From NCBI GenBank assembly GCA_014360745.1, contig JACIWY010000030.1, forward strand, positions 1 through 15,702: 15,702 bases of DNA. The letters run 5' to 3'. The notes below the pieces were generated by a model. That model ran no database searches, was not told the origin of the DNA, and saw only the letters and a program-made list of their open reading frames with translations. A program made the translations under genes and the position numbers. The first letter of the stretch is position 1; every line of letters starts with the position of its first letter. Origin of the DNA: Chloroflexota bacterium. Lineage in GTDB: Bacteria; Chloroflexota; Anaerolineae; UBA1429. Positions 14,731-15,702 of the stretch are shown here, piece by piece.

Positions 14731-15702
14731 TCAATCATGGTCGAGCCGCAGGACGGCCATAAAGGCTTCCTGGGGGATCTCCACCTGCCCGATCCGTTTA
14801 AGTCGACGACGCCCCTCTTTTTGGCGTTCTAACAACTTGCGCTTGCGCGTCACGTCGCCGCCATAGCACTTGGCCAGCACATCTTTGCGCAGCGATTTCA
14901 CTGTACTGCGGGCGATAACCCTGCTGCCGATGGCCGCCTGAATGGCGATGGGAAAGAGCTGTGAGGGGATCTCTTCCTTCAAACGCTGCACCAGCGCGCT
15001 GCCCTTCTCATAGGCCTGATCCTTGTGCACGATGAGCGATAGGGCATCCACCGGTTCGCCATTGACCAGGATTTCCATGCGCACCAACTCTCCCGCCCGA
15101 TACCCCTCAAACACGTAATCCATCGAGGCAAAACCACGCGAGAGCGATTTGAGCTGGTCATAAAAGTCGACCAGGATCTCGGCCAAGGGGAGGGAAAAGG
15201 TGAGCACCACCCGGCGGGCGTCGGGGTAATGCATGCGCCGGAATTCGCCGCGGCGAGAGGTGGCTAACTCCATCAGCGGGCCGATGTATTCCTTGGGCGC
15301 AAAGAGGCTGACCTCCATCCAAGGCTCGCGGATTTCGACAATGTCGTGCGGATCGGGGAGATCGGCCGGCCTATCCACCTTGCGTATCTGGCCATCGCGG
15401 CACAACACTTGATACTCGACGCTGGGCGCGGTGGCCAATAGCTCCAAGTTGTATTCGCGCTCCAGCCGCTCTTGGACGATCTCCATATGCAACAGGCCCA
15501 AAAAGCCGCAACGAAAGCCCAAGTTCAGCGCCGTCGAGGACTCGGGTTGAAAGACCAACGAGGCATCGTTGAGCTGTAGCTTTTCCAACGCATCGCGCAG
15601 GTCGGCGTATCGTTCGCTATCGAGAGGATAGAGCCCGGCGAAGACCATCGGCTTGGGCGGGTTAAAGCCCGGCAACGCCACGGATGCCGGCCGGTCGGCG
15701 GA
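14731..15702 (-). CDS. lepA: Elongation factor 4 (LepA), C-terminal part, 5' end outside window
   Basis: LepA is a ribosome-associated translational GTPase, variously assigned to back-translocation or to 30S assembly. The window holds its last 323 residues, a little over half of the usual length of about 600. The frame is open to the right edge. It includes the ALPGF segment, ESSTALNLGFRCGFLGLLH and MEIVQERLEREYNLE (domain III), the EF-G-like domain V part with LSRGFASMDY, and the LepA-specific C-terminal domain with AKCYGGDVTRKRKLLERQKE and EIPQEAF. The end at RLDHD is normal. The GTP-binding domain lies outside the window. Nothing visible is degenerate. It is probably a housekeeping gene unrelated in function to the glycosyltransferase cluster downstream. 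Confidence 0.97.
   Translation of the reverse strand, partial: SADRPASVALPGFNPPKPMVFAGLYPLDSERYADLRDALEKLQLNDASLVFQPESSTALNLGFRCGFLGLLHMEIVQERLEREYNLELLATAPSVEYQVLCRDGQIRKVDRPADLPDPHDIVEIREPWMEVSLFAPKEYIGPLMELATSRRGEFRRMHYPDARRVVLTFSLPLAEILVDFYDQLKSLSRGFASMDYVFEGYRAGELVRMEILVNGEPVDALSLIVHKDQAYEKGSALVQRLKEEIPSQLFPIAIQAAIGSRVIARSTVKSLRKDVLAKCYGGDVTRKRKLLERQKEGRRRLKRIGQVEIPQEAFMAVLRLDHD

Overview
The window looks like a chromosomal segment of a member of the Chloroflexota, possibly Anaerolineae-like. It is GC-rich by eye. The main reason for this placement is a very large membrane protein with two copies of the YYY region (DUF2298, Chlor_Arch_YYY), which is known mainly from Chloroflexi and some archaea. 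The placement is an inference. All supported genes lie on the minus strand, so the window is described from right to left. No stretch of more than 300 bases lacks a gene. I saw no tRNA, rRNA, CRISPR array or insertion sequence.

Right end (14731-15702): the C-terminal half of lepA (elongation factor 4), running off the right edge. After a 65-nt gap with a small hairpin comes a GT39-type integral membrane glycosyltransferase with an HPDER motif (12791-14665). A 92-nt gap follows. It carries a good sigma-70-type promoter: a perfect TATAAT, a 17-nt spacer and TTGGCC.

That promoter appears to drive six tightly packed genes: an LPG-synthase-TM/AglD-like membrane protein, a GT4 glycosyltransferase, a class I SAM methyltransferase, two tandem paralogous GT39-like membrane glycosyltransferases, and the giant gene that fills positions 1-5509. 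Junctions between these genes range from a 17-nt overlap to a 7-nt gap, which indicates translational coupling.

The giant gene is the main discovery. I walked its frame codon by codon from ATG 5509 to the left edge and found no stop: at least 1836 codons, unfinished. Residues 1 to about 660 are a GT39-like module closely related to the standalone enzyme at 12791-14665. Residues about 696-1617 are a full YYY module. A second YYY module starts at about 1618 and is cut by the window edge. The two YYY copies are offset by 922-923 residues.

Taken together, the locus looks like an envelope glycan or glycolipid assembly system. A cytoplasmic GT4 and a methyltransferase could build or modify a lipid-linked sugar. 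The multi-pass GT39 enzymes and the GT39-YYY-YYY protein could transfer sugars from polyprenyl-phosphate donors at the outer face of the membrane. The multi-pass LPG-TM protein could move or modify lipid carriers. The substrate and product, and the function of the YYY modules, are not known.
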